A DNA stretch of 64,000 nt from Gemmatimonadota bacterium (lineage in GTDB: Bacteria; Gemmatimonadota; Gemmatimonadetes; Palauibacterales; KS3-K002): the NCBI GenBank assembly GCA_020344215.1, contig CP070815.1, forward strand, positions 3,181,087 to 3,245,086. The letters are read 5' to 3'. The notes beneath the pieces were generated by a model. The model was not told the DNA's origin and did not search any database. It worked only from the letters and a program-made list of their open reading frames with translations. A program made the position numbers and the translations under genes. Positions 17,019-26,076 of this stretch are shown piece after piece (positions within the stretch are counted from its first letter, which is position 1; the number at the start of each line of letters is the position of its first letter).

Positions 17019-18250
17019 CTAAGGCGTGCCCGCGACGGGACTCTCGAGCTGGCGCGCTAGCCCGTGCCATCTGTCGGCCATCTTGCGGGCGTCGTCTTCC
17101 ATCAGCCACAGGAAGACACGTGGGTGGAAGATGAAGAACGGCAACTCCCACGGAAGTCGCCACTTGAACTCCTTGAACGACATTCTGTCGAACCAGCCGG
17201 AGACCACGCTCGCGACCCGGTAGTTGCCTACATAGTCCAGGATCACGTAACCATCACAGTAATCGTCGAGCGTGATTTGCCCGTAACTGAGAGCGTACAC
17301 CGATGCCGAATCGACGAGTGTGCTGAAGGGTGAGCCGGCGATGTCGAAACCGACCGGCTTCCTATTTACAGCATTTACGCGATCGAGTACACCGCCGAAG
17401 GGTAGCACCCAGGTTCGGTAAGCGGGCGACCAAAAGGGCGCGTGCAGCATCACCGTCACGATCTGACCCGGATACTCGGTCCTCAGCCGCTGTCCGGCAC
17501 GCCGTTCCGCGTACGACCCGGTGAATTCGTAGTTCTCGTCCCAGCCCGGTTGCGCGAATCTCGAGAACGCGTGGTGCCGGCCGACGTAGACCAGCATCTT
17601 CATGCCTCGTGAGAGCGCTTCTCGCTCGATTACCGCCGCGTAGACCGAGTCGCCCCGACTCCCCCTGTGCCGCTGCTCAGCTTGCTCTTCCGCGCTGCCG
17701 AACCGGAGCTTCGCGTAGTCCACGCTGGGCGCGAGGCCGACCAACTTGAACCGCTCGGCGTCGGGATGCAGGTGTGAATTCAGCGACCATGCGGCCTTGA
17801 AGACATCGAGGTACTCCTGGTACGGCCAGATGCCGCCGGGCCGGCGCAGGATATCGATGGCCAGGTCTTCATCGTTCGACGCCGCAGATACCAGCCTATC
17901 GACATCGTCCTGGTCCTCGGTGTGGACGAACTCGAAGCCGAGCAGGCGTACCCCGTTCTCGTACAGCAGGGGGATGAGACGCTGCACGAGCAGCGGGTCG
18001 TGGCGAATGCGATGAAGTTCGCCCAACAGCACCACACATCGAACTCGTCGAACTTGGCGAGCACGTATTGTTCGGGTGGCAGCGCGTGCTGTTCGAGATG
18101 CGCGACGAGCGCGGCCTCTTGGGACTTGCTCAAGTCGGCCAGGGGTGGGAGTTGAATGTCCTGCTCACCAGATTCGGAGAGCATCACGACGACGGTGCCA
18201 GTCAAAGCGAGCAGAATCAGGGCTGCAACGACGGTGTGCCGTCTCTTCAT
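17019..18250 (-). pseudogene. ChaN/TraB-like (haem-uptake fold) lipid-anchored or secreted protein, frameshifted
   Basis: The N-terminal part (start 18250: MKRRHTVVAALILLALTG, signal peptide, then PLADLSKSQEAAL) runs to KFDEFDV. The homologous continuation VVLLGELHRIRHDPLLVQRL is in another frame, joined near 18030. The total span of 1232 nt is one short of a whole number of codons, so a single missing base explains it. The body carries the GExH motif of the ChaN/EreA/TraB-like superfamily and a late YVGRHHAF. Otherwise the protein looks intact (about 410 residues). Either a recent mutation or a sequencing error is possible. It lies 33 bp downstream of the ATP-grasp gene in the same direction. 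Confidence 0.65.
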
Positions 18251-18283
18251 AGCGTCGCCTGCGGCGCTTTCTCATTCCCGGTG

Positions 18284-19660
18284 CTAGGCCGGCGGTTCGG
18301 TCTCGGCCGGCGGCCCAGTCTTCGCATCCGCTGGGGGTGTCTCGATCTTGGGGAAAAGCATCAAGTCCTCGCCGGGTCGTCGTCCTTCCGGCTGCTCGCC
18401 GGCTGGCTTCGGCGCTGGCCGCCGGCGGGCGGCGAACTCGACGATACGTGCCAGCGCTGCGGAAAACGAGTAGCCGGCCCGTTCGGCCGAGTCCATGAAA
18501 GAGACGCCCTCTGTGAGGTCAGGGTTCGGATTCACCTCGAGCACGTACGGCTCGTTCCCCTTCAAGCGGATGTCGACTCGTGCGTAGTCGCGGCATTCCG
18601 TCGCCTGATAGGCGCGGATCGCTACTTTCTCGACCTTGTTCAGTAGCCGTTTCGGAAGGGGCGCCGGGCAGATCGTGTGGACCTTGTGGTAGATCTCGGA
18701 TAGCGGGTTCCACTTCGCCGAGTAGCTGATGATAGGCGGATAGTCCGGCGGCAGCTCGGAGAAGTCGAACTCGACGGGCGGCAGTACCTCCGGCTGGTCG
18801 TTGCCCCAGACCGAGACGTGTAGCTCGCGACCCACGATGAATTCTTCTACGATGATCGCGCCGTACTCCTGGTATACGTGCTCGACGCGCTCGGCTAAGC
18901 GCTCGGAATCGTAAAGGACCGAGTCCTTGGTCACCCCGGCGCTCGCGTCCTCCCACACCGGCTTGACGATGACCGGGTAGCGAAGACCCAATCGCTTGGG
19001 CAGCTTCGGCTCGTAGAAGACCTTGAAGCGCGGCGTCGGGACGCCGTGGTCCTGGAGCACGCGCTTGGTGAGACCTTTGTCCTGACAGAGTGACAGTGCG
19101 AAGGGGGGCGCCCCGGTGTAAGCGATCCGGTACACGTCGTACATCCCGGCAACGGCGGCCTCCAGCCCCGCGTCGTCGTGGAAGAACTCGACGAGGTTGA
19201 AGATGACGTCCGGCCGGTTGCGCTTGAGCACCCGCTCCAGCCGGCGGAGATCGTTCTCCAGGTTGACGGCGCGTGCTCGGTATCCCGCTCGCCGCAGCGC
19301 GCGGGCGACCTCCGAGTACTCTTCCCTGACTGTGGGAACGTGGACCGGGTACTCGGGCTCGAACGGTAGGGTCGAGAGATCGACCTGCTGCAGCTTCTCG
19401 TACCAATCCTCGCCGACCTGATTGTAGAGAACGACTACCGACGTGGGCTTATCGGGCGGCTCGGCCCCTTCCTGCGGAGCCGGCTTCTCCGCCGTCTTGG
19501 GTTCGTCTATCGTCTGGCGTCTTGCCTGCGGTTCGTTCAAGGGCTCCTTCCGGGTCTTACCGCTGTCGCCGACGCTGAAGATTCTGCTATCGATTCTATC
19601 ACTTGCGGGCCGTTTAGGGGAGTCGGCGCGGCGGAGGTCGGCGGTTTTGCGGAGGGTCAT
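18284..19660 (-). CDS. D-Ala-D-Ala ligase-like ATP-grasp protein
   Basis: 458 residues. A low-complexity, charged N-terminus of about 75 residues precedes the fold. Typical elements are the pre-ATP-grasp domain (VVVLYNQVGEDW), TKRVLQDHGVPTPRF, YPVIVKPVWEDASAGVT (ATP-binding loop), IVEEFIVGRELHVSVWG and the magnesium site DIRLKGNEPYVLEVNPNPDL. It should ligate a carboxylate to an amine with ATP. It is longer than Ddl (about 310) and contains a proline/lysine tail, so it is unlikely to be the housekeeping Ddl. Substrate unknown. The start may be further inside. Confidence 0.8.
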   Translation of the reverse strand: MTLRKTADLRRADSPKRPASDRIDSRIFSVGDSGKTRKEPLNEPQARRQTIDEPKTAEKPAPQEGAEPPDKPTSVVVLYNQVGEDWYEKLQQVDLSTLPFEPEYPVHVPTVREEYSEVARALRRAGYRARAVNLENDLRRLERVLKRNRPDVIFNLVEFFHDDAGLEAAVAGMYDVYRIAYTGAPPFALSLCQDKGLTKRVLQDHGVPTPRFKVFYEPKLPKRLGLRYPVIVKPVWEDASAGVTKDSVLYDSERLAERVEHVYQEYGAIIVEEFIVGRELHVSVWGNDQPEVLPPVEFDFSELPPDYPPIISYSAKWNPLSEIYHKVHTICPAPLPKRLLNKVEKVAIRAYQATECRDYARVDIRLKGNEPYVLEVNPNPDLTEGVSFMDSAERAGYSFSAALARIVEFAARRRPAPKPAGEQPEGRRPGEDLMLFPKIETPPADAKTGPPAETEPPA

Positions 19661-19786
19661 GAGGTGAACGTATCATCAGCGAAAGTGCCGTGGCCGCCCG
19701 GGCCGTGGGAGGTGGCACGGAGTGTGCGCATTCGCTCGGCAATTCGCGAGGTAGCGTGGGCACCGATATTCGCAGGAGGCGGGCCT

Positions 19787-20095
19787 GTGGAGGTAGAGGG
19801 CAAGACGATCGATTTCGACAAAGATGGCTTCATGATCGACCCGGAGTTGTGGGACGAGCAGGTAGCGCTGGCCATCGCCGCGGAGGAAGGCATCGACGAT
19901 ATGTGCGAGAAGCACTGGGCGATCGTCAAGTTCATCCGCGACTACTGGCGCGAGCACGACTTGGCGCCCCCGGTCCGGCTGCTCTGCAAAGAGGCGGGCG
20001 TCAGTGTGCGCGAGGTCTACAAGCTGTTCACGTCCGGACCGGCGCGTGGGGCATGTCGCGTGGCGGGTCTTCCGAAGCCGGATGGGTGTGTCTAG
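19787..20095 (+). CDS. dsrC: DsrC-family sulfur-carrier protein
   Basis: 102 residues. GTG 19787 is chosen because AGGAGG (19774-19779) lies 7 nt upstream and the protein then starts at the usual DsrC position (MEVEGKTIDFDKDGF). The C-terminal arm reads GPARGACRVAGLPKPDGCV. It keeps both redox cysteines, the penultimate CysA and CysB ten residues before it, which distinguishes DsrC from TusE. DsrC carries sulfur or forms an intramolecular disulfide that a DsrMK-type membrane complex reduces. The next two genes encode such a complex. Confidence 0.9.
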   Translation: MEVEGKTIDFDKDGFMIDPELWDEQVALAIAAEEGIDDMCEKHWAIVKFIRDYWREHDLAPPVRLLCKEAGVSVREVYKLFTSGPARGACRVAGLPKPDGCV

Positions 20096-20729
20096 CCTCG
20101 TGCTCGACCCGGTGAAGGTCCTCGTCGGGCTGGCCGTGCTGTGGGCGGTGGTTGCGCTCGCCTACCAGGTTCTCGCCGCTTGGGGCGGGGGACGCGCGGA
20201 TTACAGCAGGCGGGCTGGCAGCGCTGCGCGAGGCGTCGCGTTCAGCTTCACGGTCGCGATGACGCCCCGGCATAAGGAGTCGGTGCGACGCCACCCGGCC
20301 AAGTTCGCGATCGGCGTGGTCATGCACGTCGGGGTCATCCTGTCTCTGTTGGGGGTGCTGCTGCTGCTCGTCTGGCCGGCGGCTGCCCATAAAGTCTTGT
20401 CGCTGAGCCGCCCGGTCATCGCGCTGTCTCTTGTCGCCGGCTTGTATCTCCTAGTCAGGCGCGCTGTCTCGAAGGACCTCAGGGCGATGAGCGCGCCTGA
20501 CGACTACATGGCGATACTCGCGACTTGTGTGCTTCTGGCGTTGGCTTCCGTTTATTCCAGCTACAGCGTGGGCGCGGTGGTCTGCATGATCTACGCCGCG
20601 TTGCTGTTCGTCTATCTGCCGTTGGGCAAGCTGCGACACGCCGTCTTTTGCTTCGTCGCGAGGGGTGATCTGGGCCGCCGCCTCGGTCGCAGAGGTACCT
20701 ACCCGTCTGCAACGGGCAGGATGGTCTAG
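20082..20729 (+). CDS. DsrM/TmcC-like membrane subunit of a heterodisulfide-reductase-type complex
   Basis: About 215 residues from ATG 20082 (GTG 20088 also possible), overlapping the dsrC stop by 14 nt, so translation is probably coupled. About five membrane helices (for example VLVGLAVLWAVVALAYQVLAA, ALSLVAGLYLL) and conserved histidines (RRHPAKFAIGVVMHVGV) fit a NarI/DsrM-like cytochrome b that takes electrons from quinol. It is shorter than classical DsrM (about 330) and closer to TmcC. With the next gene it should form the minimal membrane/iron-sulfur pair. Confidence 0.75.
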   Translation: MGVSSLVLDPVKVLVGLAVLWAVVALAYQVLAAWGGGRADYSRRAGSAARGVAFSFTVAMTPRHKESVRRHPAKFAIGVVMHVGVILSLLGVLLLLVWPAAAHKVLSLSRPVIALSLVAGLYLLVRRAVSKDLRAMSAPDDYMAILATCVLLALASVYSSYSVGAVVCMIYAALLFVYLPLGKLRHAVFCFVARGDLGRRLGRRGTYPSATGRMV

Positions 20730-20733
20730 ACTG

Positions 20734-22032
20734 ATGGCGGCGCGCGGCGAGCAGGGGCGACGGATTACCGAGACGGCGCGGGAGACGCTGGGGCAGTCGG
20801 TCCGAGGCCTCGGCGCGTATCACATGAACGCGTGCGTCAAATGCGGACTGTGCGCGGAGACCTGTCACATCTACCAAGCTGAGCCGGAGCCTGCCAACCA
20901 TCCCGGCGTGAAAGCCAGCAAGGTCATCGACCACTACCGTCGCTACCACACCTTTCTCGGCAAGTACCTCCCCGGCCTCGTCGGCGCCAGGGACCTTTCG
21001 CCCGATGCGCTCGACCAGCTCGTGGACGTGGTCTACGGTCGATGCACGGCGTGTGGGCGCTGCAGCCTTCACTGCTCGATCGGCCTCGATATCGCCGCGG
21101 TCATTCGGGCCGGCCGCAACGTGCTCGCCGCGGTGGGCAAGGTGCCCGAGGGGCTGCAGCGCACGGTCGATAACCAGATCGAGACGGGCAACCAGATGGC
21201 GATCACCGAGGAGGAGCTCAAGTCGACGGCCGAGTGGCTCGCCGGTGACCTGCGGCTCGAGATGGACGACGACGGCGTCGAGATCCCTATCGGCGCAAAG
21301 GGCAGGCGCGTCCTCTACCTGGTCAATCCGCGCGAGGTCAAGTTCTTCCCGCTCTCGCTCATGGCCGCCGCTGGCGTCTTCCATGCTGCCGGCGAGCGCT
21401 GGACCATCCCCAGCAAGTTCTACGACGTGACCAACTACGGTTTCTACTCGGGTGACGACCCGGCTGCCCGCGAGCTGACGCGTCGCGTCATCGAAGAGGC
21501 TGAATCGCTGGGTGTGGAGGAGATCATCCTCTCCGAGTGCGGCCACGGCTTCCGCTCCTTCCGCTGGGAGGGGCCGAACTGGATGGAGCAGGAGTACCCG
21601 GTGCGGATGCGCAGCGTCCTGGAAATTCTCGAGGAGTACATCGACAGTGGGCGCGTCAAGGTCGACCCGGAGAAAAACGCCGATCGCGTCACACTGCACG
21701 ACCCCTGCAACCTCGTGCGCTGGGGAGGGATCAGCGAGCCACAGCGGCGCGTCCTGAAGAAGGTGGTCGCAGACTTCGTCGAGATGACGCCCAATCGGAA
21801 GGACAGCTACTGCTGTGGCGGCGGCGGGGGCATGCTCTCGATGAGCGAGTACGGCGAACGCCGGGTGATGTCAGGCAAGATCAAGGCCGAGCAGATACGC
21901 GCGACGGGCGCGAAGATCGTCGCTACACCCTGCCACAATTGTGCCGACCAGTTGATCGAGATTTCCAAGAAGTACCAGCTTGGAGTCGAGATCCAGGCGG
22001 TCGTGGAGCTGGTCTACAACGCGCTCGCCTGA
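20734..22032 (+). CDS. DsrK/TmcB/HdrD-like iron-sulfur oxidoreductase
   Basis: 432 residues, starting 4 nt after the membrane-subunit stop. Two 4Fe-4S ferredoxin motifs (CVKCGLCAETC and CTACGRCSLHC) are followed by a CCG domain: SECGHGF, DPCNLVRW, CCGGGGGM and TPCHNC, spaced as for the non-cubane 4Fe-4S site that reduces disulfides in HdrB, HdrD and DsrK. It should reduce the DsrC disulfide (or trisulfide) in the cytoplasm using electrons from the membrane subunit. No DsrJOP partners or dsrAB are seen nearby. Confidence 0.87.
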   Translation: MAARGEQGRRITETARETLGQSVRGLGAYHMNACVKCGLCAETCHIYQAEPEPANHPGVKASKVIDHYRRYHTFLGKYLPGLVGARDLSPDALDQLVDVVYGRCTACGRCSLHCSIGLDIAAVIRAGRNVLAAVGKVPEGLQRTVDNQIETGNQMAITEEELKSTAEWLAGDLRLEMDDDGVEIPIGAKGRRVLYLVNPREVKFFPLSLMAAAGVFHAAGERWTIPSKFYDVTNYGFYSGDDPAARELTRRVIEEAESLGVEEIILSECGHGFRSFRWEGPNWMEQEYPVRMRSVLEILEEYIDSGRVKVDPEKNADRVTLHDPCNLVRWGGISEPQRRVLKKVVADFVEMTPNRKDSYCCGGGGGMLSMSEYGERRVMSGKIKAEQIRATGAKIVATPCHNCADQLIEISKKYQLGVEIQAVVELVYNALA

Positions 22033-22064
22033 AGCGTGCCGGCGGCGATCTCCCTTTCAGAAGT

Positions 22065-23246
22065 TCAGGCCGCTCGGTCGGCCGCGATCTCGGCTACCGC
22101 CCTGATCGCGGTCTCGATGTGTGCCTCGGTGTTGAACGGACCGATCGAGAAGCGGACCGTGCCGCGCGGGGTCGTGCCGTGGTGCTCGTGGATCAGCGGA
22201 GCGCAGTGTAGACCGGTGCGGGTCTGGATGTTGTAGTCCACGTCGAGGATCGTCCCGACGTCCTGGGCGTCGAAGTTCTCGACTGTCACAGACGTAGTCG
22301 CTACACGTCTCTGCAGGTTCTTCGTGCCCCAGATGGTGACGCCCTCGATCTCCGAGAGGCCGTCCTGGAGCATGCCGAGCAGTCCGATCTCGTGCTTGTG
22401 GATGTTCTCCAGCCCGCGCTGCTCGAGCCAGTCGAGGCCTGCCGAGAGCCCGGCGATACCTGCCAGGTTCAGCGTCCCGGCCTCCAGTCGGTAGGGAAAT
22501 TCGTCCAGGTGATAGGGCACGGCGCTGCGCACGCCGGTGCCGCCGTAAATGCTCCCTTTGATTTCTGCGTCGTCCGCCACGCAGATGCCGCCTGTCCCGG
22601 TGGGCGCGAGCAGGCCCTTGTGACCGGTGAAGGAGACGAAGCCGATGTTGCACTCGGCCATGTCGATGGGTAGCACACCCGCCGTCTGCGCCGCGTCGAC
22701 CGCGAACGGCACCGCTTCCTCCTTGCACACCGCTCCGATCGCCTTCAGATCCTGAACGACGCCGGTAACGTTCGAGCCGTGGTTGACGATGACGAGCGTG
22801 GTGTTCTTCTTGATCGCCTTGCGAATCTCCTCGGGGTCGACGTAGCCCTCCGCGTCGGGTGCGACGAAGGTGGCCTCGGCGCCGTCCTTCACCTTGTGGT
22901 TGACCGGCCGGATGACCGAGTTGTGCTCGACCATCGTGGTCACCACGTGGTCGCCCGGCCCGACCATGCCGTTGATGATCAGGTTGAGACTCATCGTGGC
23001 GTTCATCGTGAAGACGAGGCGGTTCGGGTCCTTCTCCACGCCCGCGTCCGTGAGGCTCTTGTTGAAAAACGCCGACAGGCGCTTCCGCGTGCCGTGGATC
23101 ATGTGCTCGGCGTTCAGCGCGAGGTCGCAGCCCGTGCGACCGGGATTCACGCCGTTCTTGCTGTAAAAGTCCCGAACTGTGTCGTGCACGACATCCGGTT
23201 TCGGGAAGCTTGTAGCCGCGTTATCCAGATAGATATGCTCTTCCAT
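22065..23246 (-). CDS. Cysteine-desulfurase-like class V aminotransferase (TIGR01977 type)
   Basis: 393 residues. The PLP lysine is in SFTGHKGLLAPTGTGG; YLDNAATSFPKP opens the fold and LHCAPLIHEHHGTTPRGTVRFS closes it, with a Cys (HCAP) at the position expected to carry persulfide. The sequence fits the EF2568-like desulfurase family rather than SufS or IscS. It probably releases sulfur from cysteine as enzyme-bound persulfide. It converges on the dsrC-dsrMK-like operon with 32 bp between stops, so a link with DsrC is suggestive but unproven. Confidence 0.85.
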   Translation of the reverse strand: MEEHIYLDNAATSFPKPDVVHDTVRDFYSKNGVNPGRTGCDLALNAEHMIHGTRKRLSAFFNKSLTDAGVEKDPNRLVFTMNATMSLNLIINGMVGPGDHVVTTMVEHNSVIRPVNHKVKDGAEATFVAPDAEGYVDPEEIRKAIKKNTTLVIVNHGSNVTGVVQDLKAIGAVCKEEAVPFAVDAAQTAGVLPIDMAECNIGFVSFTGHKGLLAPTGTGGICVADDAEIKGSIYGGTGVRSAVPYHLDEFPYRLEAGTLNLAGIAGLSAGLDWLEQRGLENIHKHEIGLLGMLQDGLSEIEGVTIWGTKNLQRRVATTSVTVENFDAQDVGTILDVDYNIQTRTGLHCAPLIHEHHGTTPRGTVRFSIGPFNTEAHIETAIRAVAEIAADRAA

Positions 23247-23475
23247 CCTAGGCTCCCTCGATGGGCAAGCGGCTGGGGGTCTTGCGAGGGTCGGAATGGC
23301 AATTATAGTGCCTGGCCGTCCTTCACAAAACTGCGCCGGCTAGAGTATCGCGCCGCCCGTATGGCGCCCGACGGACGCGGCAGGCAGATTGCCATCCGAG
23401 CTGAGTAACGTGCCGCTGGCGTCGGCCGGCGGCCGCTGGTCCCTGATTGGCAGAGAGAACGTCAGGAGGTCGAGG

Positions 23476-25449
23476 ATGCGAGCTGCAGTGCTTGTAATTG
23501 CCTGCCTGCTCTCCGTGACGTCATTTGGAGGCCCGCGCGCGGAGGACTCTGCGGCGCAGCGCTACGAGGTCAGCTCTCCCAGTGGCGACCTGGCGATGAC
23601 GATCTCCGTCGACGACGAGCTCACATACAGCATCGCCTGGCGTGGCCGCATTCTGCTGTCGGCATCGCCCATCTCACTGACGCTGGGCGATGGAACGGTC
23701 GTGGGTCCCGGCGCCGAAGTAGTGGATGCACGGCGTCGCCAGGTGGACGAGGTGATCGAGCCGGTCGTACCGGAGAAGTTCGCTCGGATTCGCGATCGCT
23801 ACCGTGAGCTCTCCCTCGATTTCGCCGGTGGCTGGGGGCTCGACATTCGGGCCTACGACGACGGGCTGGCATACCGCTTCCGCACGAGCCGGACCGGGCC
23901 GGTCACCGTCGCGGCTGAAGAGTTCACAGCGGTGTTGACCGGCGACCCGATCGTCTGGTTTCCGACTGAGGAGGACTTCCTCACGCATTCGGAGCGGGTG
24001 TACGAGCAGCTGCGGCTCGCTGAGATACCGCCGGACAAGATGGCGCATCTGCCGGTGCTCGTCGCCGTCCCCGACGGTCCCAAGGTCGCGATCACCGAGG
24101 CCGATCTGCGTGACTATCCGGGACTGTACGTGACCGGAACGGCGGGCGATGCGCTGGGTGGCATCCTTCCCGCCTACCCGCTCGAGGAAGAGCAGGAGCG
24201 CGACCGGACCGTGCGGGTGACGAAGCGGGCGGAGTACATCGCGCGCATGGAAGGGGCGCGGACGTTCCCCTGGCGCGTCTTCGTGGTGGCGGAGCGCGAC
24301 GGCGACCTGATCGAGAGCACGATGGTCTACCGGCTCGCGCCTCTGCTTCGGATCGACGACCCGTCGTGGATCCGGCCGGGCAAGGTGGCCTGGGATTGGT
24401 GGAACGCGCTCAACATTTACGGCGTCGACTTTCGCGCCGGGCTCAACACCGAAACGTACCTGTTCTTCATCGAGTTCGCCGCCGATCACGGTATCGAGTA
24501 CGTGATTCTCGACGAGGGGTGGTCGAATCCCGCCGACCTCTGGGAGCTCAATCCTGACATCGACCTCGACGCGCTCTTCGCCCACGCACGTGAGCGTGGC
24601 GTCGGGCTCATCCTCTGGGTCGTGTGGAAGACGCTGGACGATCGGTTCGCAGAGGCGATGGACCGGTTCGCCGAGTGGGGCGTCGCTGGTATCAAGGTCG
24701 ACTTCATGCAGCGCGACGATCAGCCGATGGTAAACTACTACTGGAAGGTCGCCGAGGCGGCGGCACAGCGTCACCTGCTGGTCGACTTCCACGGCGCCTA
24801 CAAGCCGACGGGTCTGCGGCGCGCCTACCCCAACGTGCTGACCCGCGAGGGCGTGCGCGGACTCGAGTGGAGCAAGTGGAGCCTGCACCCGACGCCGGAG
24901 CACAACGTCACTCTCCCGTTCACCCGCATGCTGGCCGGTCCGCTGGACTACACGCCGGGCGCGATGATCAACGCCCAGGAAAGCCAGTTCCACCCGGTCT
25001 TCGACCGACCGATGAGCTTCGGCACGCGGGCGCACCAGTTGGCGATGTACGTGGTCTACGAGAGTCCACTACAGATGCTCGCCGACTCGCCTTCCAACTA
25101 CCTGCGCGAGTCGGAATGCCTGGCCTTCCTGTCAAATGTGCCGACGGTGTGGGACGAGACCCGCGTGATCTCGGCACAGGTGGGCGATTGGGTGGCAGTG
25201 GCGCGGCGCCGGGGGGAAAAGTGGTACCTCGGCGTGATGACGGACTGGACGCCCCGCGAGTTGGAGCTGGATCTCTCGTTCCTCGGCGAAGGGGAGTGGA
25301 CGGTCGTCGCGTTTGCCGACGGCGTCAATGCGGATCGGGCCGCCAGCGACTACCGGCGCGTCGAGCGCGCTCTGCGCGCCGGAGACCGGCTCGGCGTGCG
25401 GCTCGCACCAGGAGGCGGCTGGGCGGGACACTTCGAGCGCCGCCGCTGA
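23476..25449 (+). CDS. Glycoside hydrolase family 97, probably retaining type
   Basis: 657 residues. ATG 23476 follows AGGAGG (23464-23469) and gives a signal peptide (AAVLVIACLLSVTSFGG). An N-terminal beta-sandwich (YEVSSPSGDLAMTISVDD), a catalytic barrel (WIRPGKVAWDWWN, EYVILDEGWSN) and a C-terminal beta-domain match GH97. GIKVDFMQRDDQPMVNYYW supplies an Asp where retaining GH97 enzymes have the nucleophile, and LTREGVRGLEWSKW a Glu. It therefore probably acts as a calcium-dependent periplasmic alpha-galactosidase rather than an inverting SusB alpha-glucosidase. It stands alone. Confidence 0.88.
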   Translation: MRAAVLVIACLLSVTSFGGPRAEDSAAQRYEVSSPSGDLAMTISVDDELTYSIAWRGRILLSASPISLTLGDGTVVGPGAEVVDARRRQVDEVIEPVVPEKFARIRDRYRELSLDFAGGWGLDIRAYDDGLAYRFRTSRTGPVTVAAEEFTAVLTGDPIVWFPTEEDFLTHSERVYEQLRLAEIPPDKMAHLPVLVAVPDGPKVAITEADLRDYPGLYVTGTAGDALGGILPAYPLEEEQERDRTVRVTKRAEYIARMEGARTFPWRVFVVAERDGDLIESTMVYRLAPLLRIDDPSWIRPGKVAWDWWNALNIYGVDFRAGLNTETYLFFIEFAADHGIEYVILDEGWSNPADLWELNPDIDLDALFAHARERGVGLILWVVWKTLDDRFAEAMDRFAEWGVAGIKVDFMQRDDQPMVNYYWKVAEAAAQRHLLVDFHGAYKPTGLRRAYPNVLTREGVRGLEWSKWSLHPTPEHNVTLPFTRMLAGPLDYTPGAMINAQESQFHPVFDRPMSFGTRAHQLAMYVVYESPLQMLADSPSNYLRESECLAFLSNVPTVWDETRVISAQVGDWVAVARRRGEKWYLGVMTDWTPRELELDLSFLGEGEWTVVAFADGVNADRAASDYRRVERALRAGDRLGVRLAPGGGWAGHFERRR

Positions 25450-25466
25450 TCCATTCGCAGCGCCGG

Positions 25467-25637
25467 TCAGCGACCGCTCGACAGTACCGAGGCGAGGATC
25501 GCAGCCGTTAGGCGCAGCCAGTCGGTCAGTCCGCTGTTGGGCCACGGCCGCCGCCTGTTGCGCGGCTCCGGCGCAAACAAATGTCGTTCGAGATCGTTCC
25601 TGTACAGGTCGTAGATTCTCGGTGAGCGTCGCGTCAT
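25467..25637 (-). CDS. Possible small basic protein
   Basis: 56 residues from ATG 25637, reading TRRSPRIYDLYRNDLERHL, then a proline/arginine stretch and a short hydrophobic segment (RLTAAILASVL). It has a protein-like composition but no family I recognise, and the ribosome site is weak. It occupies the left part of the 627-bp gap between the GH97 and sensor genes. The rest of that gap (25640-26076) shows nothing I can identify. Confidence 0.3.
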   Translation of the reverse strand: MTRRSPRIYDLYRNDLERHLFAPEPRNRRRPWPNSGLTDWLRLTAAILASVLSSGR

Positions 25638-26076
25638 GTTTTTCCCAGGCGTACCGTGGCGGGTGCGGCTTCGGTGGGTCGGACCGCCGGCGGCGCGGCA
25701 GGGGGGGAGGTCCACGCCGCTGGTTTCTGGATGCATCCCTCGGGCCATCGCGGCCGCACTTCCGCTATCTCTTATCGGATCTAGACCTGGCCTGCCATCG
25801 CGCTGAGCAGGCGGCGGCGGAACCTTGCACCGGCGCCACAATAGTCAGCCGGAACTGTAGCGGAACCTCGGCGCGTTCGTGCAGTCGGAGCGACGACCGG
25901 GCCTTAGCCGCTGTCGGTACACCTGACACGATTCGATCTCCTTGATGTTCGGTGGCTGGGCAGTGCCGCACCGTCAGGTCTTCCGGCCCGTCGTGGCGAC
26001 GGCGGGCTAGATCGGTAACTTGGTGAATACGGCCACGACAGGATCATCTGGAACTTCGCCCACGTGGTGATCGAAG

